64,000 bases of DNA, taken from contig SKKN01000035.1 in NCBI GenBank assembly GCA_007121455.1, positions 1 through 64,000 of the forward strand, in the 5' to 3' direction. The notes under the pieces are model-generated. The model searched no databases. It was not told the origin of the DNA and saw only the letters and a program-made list of their open reading frames with translations. Made by a program: the position numbers and the translations under genes. The stretch comes from Gemmatimonadota bacterium (GTDB taxonomy: Bacteria > Gemmatimonadota > Gemmatimonadetes > Longimicrobiales > Gaopeijiaceae). Shown in pieces: positions 60,880-64,000 of the stretch (its first letter is position 1; the number at the start of each line of letters is the position of its first letter).

Positions 60880-61679
60880 GATTTGCGACCCAGGGGCTCA
60901 CCGTGGCGTACCGAGACGCTGCGCGTCCAGCACTCGACGATGTGACCATGGACGTCCCGGCCGGCCTCCTCTACGCCGTCCTCGGGCCCAATGGCTCGGG
61001 GAAATCGACGCTCATGCGAGCGCTCCTCGGCTTCCTGCAGCTGCGAGCGGGCGAGGTACGCATCGGTGGGCTCCCTGTCCAATCCTGGACGCGAAGAGGG
61101 CTGGCCAGACGGGTCGGCGCAGTAACCCAGTTCGAGGAGATGCCCTTCCCCCTCACCGTCCGAGAGCTCGTGGCGATGGGACGATATCCGCACCTCGGTC
61201 CCATGAGATCCGAAGGTCCGGCGGACAGGGCCGCCATTTCACGCGCGCTGGAGGAGTGTGACGTCACGGCCCTCTCCAACCGTCCAGCGAATGAGCTTTC
61301 GGGCGGAGAGCTCCAGCGGGTCAGGATCGCCAGGGCTCTCGCGCAGGAGCCGGACGCCCTCGTTCTGGACGAGCCGACAGCGAGCCTCGACATCCGTCAC
61401 GAGATGGCGATCTTCCAGCTGCTTCACCACTCCGCGGACCGGGGCCGGACCGTACTCCTGGTAACGCACAACCTCAATTTCGCAGCACGGTTCGCGGACC
61501 GGATCCTTCTGCTCGACCAGGGCCGAGTGGCAATGGAAGGCGTGCCCGGGGAGGTGCTTCGGAAAGAGATCGTGGAGGACGTCTACGGCTGGCCCGTGAA
61601 GGTGAGGCACGACGACCTGACCGGGGCGCTCCAGGTCACTCCGCTCTCCCGCCCGGAACCCGGTCCAGGAAATCGATGA
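60876..61679 (+). CDS. ABC ATPase of the BtuFCD-type importer
   Basis: 267 residues. Walker A GPNGSGKST, Q-loop VTQFEE, signature LSGGELQR, Walker B LVLDEPTASLD and H-loop THNLN are all intact. The GRYPHLG segment after the Q-loop is typical of the FecE/BtuD group. It powers uptake with the preceding permease and binding protein. No cobalamin riboswitch could be found upstream of the operon, so the substrate remains open. Confidence 0.93.
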   Translation: MRFATQGLTVAYRDAARPALDDVTMDVPAGLLYAVLGPNGSGKSTLMRALLGFLQLRAGEVRIGGLPVQSWTRRGLARRVGAVTQFEEMPFPLTVRELVAMGRYPHLGPMRSEGPADRAAISRALEECDVTALSNRPANELSGGELQRVRIARALAQEPDALVLDEPTASLDIRHEMAIFQLLHHSADRGRTVLLVTHNLNFAARFADRILLLDQGRVAMEGVPGEVLRKEIVEDVYGWPVKVRHDDLTGALQVTPLSRPEPGPGNR

Positions 61680-61713
61680 GCTGGGGCGATGCGCTGGGAG
61701 AGGTCGACCAGCC

Positions 61714-62628
61714 TCACCACTCCGTTCCGGCCTCGGTTTCCTCCAGAAGCCTCAGGTAGCTCGAATACCGGTCCCGAGGGAGCGCCTCTTCGTTCACGGC
61801 CGCCTTCACGGCGCAGTCCGGCTCCGCTCGGTGGAGGCATCCGCGGAACCGGCATTCGCCGGTTCGTCCGCGAAGCTCGGGGAAATACTGATCGAGATCC
61901 TCCGGAGCCACGCCCCAGAGGCCGGCGTCGCTGAACCCCGGCGTATCCACCACATCGGCCCCGAAGGACAGGGAGATGATGCGCGAGCGAACCGTCGTGT
62001 GGCGTCCTCGCTGAACCTTCCGACTCAATTCTCCCACCCGAAGGTCCAGACCGGGATCGAGCGCATTCAACAGGCTCGTCTTCCCCACGCCGGACGGGCC
62101 GATGAGGACGGACGTTCGGTCCCGTAGGAGCTCCTCGAGCGCCGGGAGACCGTGGCCTTCCTTCGCGGAGACCAGAAGCAGAGGGTAGCCCGTGCCGCGA
62201 TACCGCTCGCGCAGGGCCTCGAGCTCGGCGGGGCCCACGAGCTCCGACTTGTTCACGATGAGTGCGACTTCGAGCCCCGTCGACTCCCCCACGACCAGAA
62301 ACCGGTCCACGACATCCAGACCGATCCGAGGCTCCCGAATCGACGCCACCACCAGGATTTGATCCACGTTCGCGGCGACGACCTTCGGCTGCCGTCCGAC
62401 GGGGCCCCGCCGTTTCAGTTCACTCCTCCGCGGCAGGACCTCCTCCACGGTTGCCGTCTCGGCTTCGATGTCCACCCGCACCCGATCACCAACCACCAGC
62501 CGGGTGCCCGGGCGCTTCGTTTCCCTCTTGAGGCGGCCCCGCAGAGAGGCAGCCACGACTTGGCCATCCTCCAGCTGAACGCGGTACACCCCTCCTACCG
62601 CCCCCACCACCCGTCCGGTTGCATTCAT
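61714..62628 (-). CDS. rsgA: Ribosome-assembly GTPase RsgA
   Basis: 304 residues from ATG 62628. An N-terminal OB fold (about 1-70) precedes the circularly permuted GTPase: G4 VNKSE comes before G1 GPSGVGKTS and G3 DTPG, the order unique to this family. The C-terminal zinc knuckle is CRFRGCLHRAEPDC. It checks late 30S maturation. A perfect 16-pair hairpin ends 13 bases before the ATG, and no Shine-Dalgarno sequence is visible, so initiation may be regulated. It follows the sigma factor gene on the same strand. Confidence 0.94.
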   Translation of the reverse strand: MNATGRVVGAVGGVYRVQLEDGQVVAASLRGRLKRETKRPGTRLVVGDRVRVDIEAETATVEEVLPRRSELKRRGPVGRQPKVVAANVDQILVVASIREPRIGLDVVDRFLVVGESTGLEVALIVNKSELVGPAELEALRERYRGTGYPLLLVSAKEGHGLPALEELLRDRTSVLIGPSGVGKTSLLNALDPGLDLRVGELSRKVQRGRHTTVRSRIISLSFGADVVDTPGFSDAGLWGVAPEDLDQYFPELRGRTGECRFRGCLHRAEPDCAVKAAVNEEALPRDRYSSYLRLLEETEAGTEW

Positions 62629-62640
62629 GGTGAACGCACT

Positions 62641-62677
62641 GGGGCCCCGTTCCTCCATCGCGGAGGAACGGGGCCCC
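62641..62677 (-). terminator. Perfect 16-pair hairpin between the sigma factor and rsgA
   Basis: GGGGCCCCGTTCCTCC and its exact complement flank a five-base loop. On the minus strand it lies 36 bases after the sigma-factor stop and 13 bases before rsgA. There is no U-tract. It may end sigma-factor transcripts by a Rho-linked route, stabilise the upstream mRNA, or restrain rsgA translation. Confidence 0.55.
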
Positions 62678-62712
62678 AAAGGTGACCTGACCCGGGCGCG
62701 CTCAAGAAGCCG

Positions 62713-63624
62713 TCAGGCTGCAAACGACTCCAGGGCACTGCCCTTGTTCCCCTCACGGAGTCGACGGAGGGCCCGATCCCGGAGCTGGCGAATCCGTTCC
62801 CGGGTGACGCCGAGCATGTTCCCGATCTCCTCGAGCGTGTGCTCCCTTTCACCCTCCAACCCGAAATACAGCGTGAGCACCTTGGCGTCCCGCGGCTCGA
62901 GGGTCTCGAGCGCGCTGCGGACCGACTCGCTCAGGAGGTTGGCCTCCACGTCCTGCTCCGGCTCGGCGGCCTCCTCGTTGATGAACCGCTCCACGAGCTG
63001 CGAATCCTCACTGTCCCCGATCGGAGCATCGAGGCGGATCTCCGCTGCGTTCAGCGTCTGGAGTGACTCGATCAACTCAGGCGTCAGATCCGTCGCCTGA
63101 CTCAGCTCCTCGGGGCTCGGCTCCCTGCCGAGATCCTGCTTCAAACGCTCCTTCTCGCGGAAGATACGCGCGAGGTCGGAGGCCCGGTTCAGCGGCACTC
63201 GAACCGACCGGCCGTGATTCGCGAGGGAGGCGAGAATCGCCTGGCGAATCCACCAGACCGCGTAGGAGATGAACTTGACGCCTTGCTCCGGATCGAACTT
63301 CCGTGCAGCCGTCACGAGCCCGACGTTCCCCTCCTGGATCAGGTCCGTCAGGGAGACGCCGCGATTCTGATACTTCTTCGCCACGCTGATCACGAAGCGG
63401 AGGTTCGCACGTGCCAACTCCTGCACGGCATCCTCGTCGCCGAGCTGCGCACGGGCTCCCAGTTCCTTTTCGCGATCCGGACTGATCAACTCGTGCCGGC
63501 TCACGTCCCGGAGGTACTGGTCCAGGGCCGACTGCTCCTCGACGGTGCCGTCGAAGCCGGCCATGGGACCCTTCTTCCCGGTCGCTCCTTTCCGCGTCCG
63601 ACGCGTCTTCGTCGCCGTAGCCAT
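62713..63624 (-). CDS. Sigma-70 group 2 RNA polymerase sigma factor
   Basis: 303 residues. Region 1.2 (SALDQYLRDVSRHELISPDR), region 2 (NLRFVISVAKKYQNRGVSLT, FISYAVWWIRQAI), region 3 and region 4 (TLEEIGNMLGVTRERIRQL) are complete. It lacks the large N-terminal region 1.1 of RpoD, so it belongs to the RpoS/SigB-like group or is a short primary sigma of the type found in several phyla. The first 25 residues are Lys/Arg/Thr-rich. GGAG lies about 13 bases before the ATG. The candidate promoter is at 63791-63819. Confidence 0.92.
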   Translation of the reverse strand: MATATKTRRTRKGATGKKGPMAGFDGTVEEQSALDQYLRDVSRHELISPDREKELGARAQLGDEDAVQELARANLRFVISVAKKYQNRGVSLTDLIQEGNVGLVTAARKFDPEQGVKFISYAVWWIRQAILASLANHGRSVRVPLNRASDLARIFREKERLKQDLGREPSPEELSQATDLTPELIESLQTLNAAEIRLDAPIGDSEDSQLVERFINEEAAEPEQDVEANLLSESVRSALETLEPRDAKVLTLYFGLEGEREHTLEEIGNMLGVTRERIRQLRDRALRRLREGNKGSALESFAA

Positions 63625-63790
63625 CTTCTTTAACTCTCCTTCGAATCTACCAGGACCGTCCCCTCGAGCGGGACTCGAAGCCTGCTGCTCCGGCCGCTGT
63701 CGGCGTCTATGCGAAACCCTTTTTCAGGCTCGTTCTCCCCTTCCTACTCCGCTCTTCCGTGGAAGGTCCACATGAGATCCACAGCCCTTT

Positions 63791-63819
63791 AATTTAGGCT
63801 TTCGGGGAGATTCTGTCCA
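63791..63819 (-). promoter_or_regulatory. Candidate promoter of the sigma factor gene
   Basis: TGGACA (63819-63814), a 17-base spacer and TAAATT (63796-63791) on the minus strand. It overlaps the last codons of the upstream gene fragment and would give the sigma factor a leader of about 160 bases. Confidence 0.45.
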
Positions 63820-64000
63820 GTGATCGCAGCGCCGTCGGCGAGATCGAGCGCGGGTCGTGAAGCAGGATGTCGGGACCGGCGCACGGCTCCCAGGTGGTGG
63901 CGAATACCGCCCCCAAACCTCTGGAGTCACGGATCGTAAACCTTCTCCAAGGAGGAGTTCCCCGAATTCGGCGCATGCCATCGGCGAGTGCGACAGACCC
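63794..64000 (-). CDS. C-terminal fragment of an unidentified protein
   Basis: An open frame enters from the right edge and ends in TAA at 63796-63794, giving about 68 residues that include GLGAVFATTWEPCAGPDILL and end LDRISPKA. The composition is protein-like, but the third-position GC is lower than usual and the family is not recognised. The gene starts outside the window. Confidence 0.4.
   Translation of the reverse strand, partial: GSVALADGMRRIRGTPPWRRFTIRDSRGLGAVFATTWEPCAGPDILLHDPRSISPTALRSLDRISPKA

Overview
The window is high-GC bacterial chromosome. The tightly packed operons, the fusion of a ribosome-hibernation factor to a cold-shock domain, the giant NAD-type glutamate dehydrogenase and the many Big/Ig-type lipoproteins fit an environmental bacterium of the Gemmatimonadota type. 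That assignment is inference; there is no rRNA gene here to settle it. No phage, transposase, CRISPR array or rRNA operon was seen.

Layout. 1-2.5 kb: the tail of one gene, then 17 tRNA genes on the minus strand led by initiator tRNA behind a near-consensus promoter. 2.5-8 kb: an OmpR-type regulator whose receiver has lost its phosphorylation residues, a plus-strand tRNA-Pro followed by repeats of its own 3' end, a stretch of gene debris (TetR remnant, double-frameshifted remnant, frameshifted NDH-2), msrB, and a PIN toxin-antitoxin pair. 7.6-14 kb: secreted and envelope proteins (hydrolase lipoprotein, His-rich protein plus outer-membrane protein, M30-like metalloprotease lipoprotein), the HPF-cold-shock fusion and a basic small protein with an excellent promoter. 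14-24 kb: NAD-glutamate dehydrogenase divergent from a YhaO-YhaN (SbcD/SbcC-like) hydrolase operon. 24-28 kb: pgeF, a four-Cys mini-protein and two glycosyltransferases in one operon. 28-36 kb: sucA, a quinone oxidoreductase, a DEDDh exonuclease and the pabB-pabA-pabC operon. 36-48 kb: lipid and envelope genes (patatin, acyl-CoA dehydrogenase, MsbA-like exporter), an EamA transporter, a histidine-kinase-like ATPase without a phospho-acceptor His, bcp with a V4R-type protein, an orphan E1-alpha, and an ECF sigma factor. 48-64 kb: M20 peptidase, trpE, solo HyuA, a three-gene operon ending in a single-chain Mre11-Rad50-like fusion, a BtuFCD-type importer, rsgA and a SigA/RpoS-like sigma factor.

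The most unusual object is the 788-residue protein at 53622-55988. It joins an SbcD/Mre11 phosphoesterase to a complete but shortened Rad50 architecture (N-lobe, coiled coil with a CPMC zinc hook, C-lobe). By eye, most metal ligands, Walker A, the ABC signature and Walker B are all eroded. An intact two-gene counterpart (YhaO/YhaN) sits 31 kb away in the same window, so the fusion looks like a specialised, probably non-catalytic paralogue. It is the distal gene of an operon with a flavin reductase and a membrane-anchored spermidine-synthase-like protein.

Metabolically, pabABC makes p-aminobenzoate for folate. trpE has no glutamine amidotransferase partner here and may share PabA. sucA and NAD-GDH link the TCA cycle to glutamate. 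Regulatory sites that could be read directly include promoters for the two tRNA units, sucA, the basic small protein, the toxin-antitoxin pair (predicted leaderless, with an operator on the start codon) and the sigma factor.
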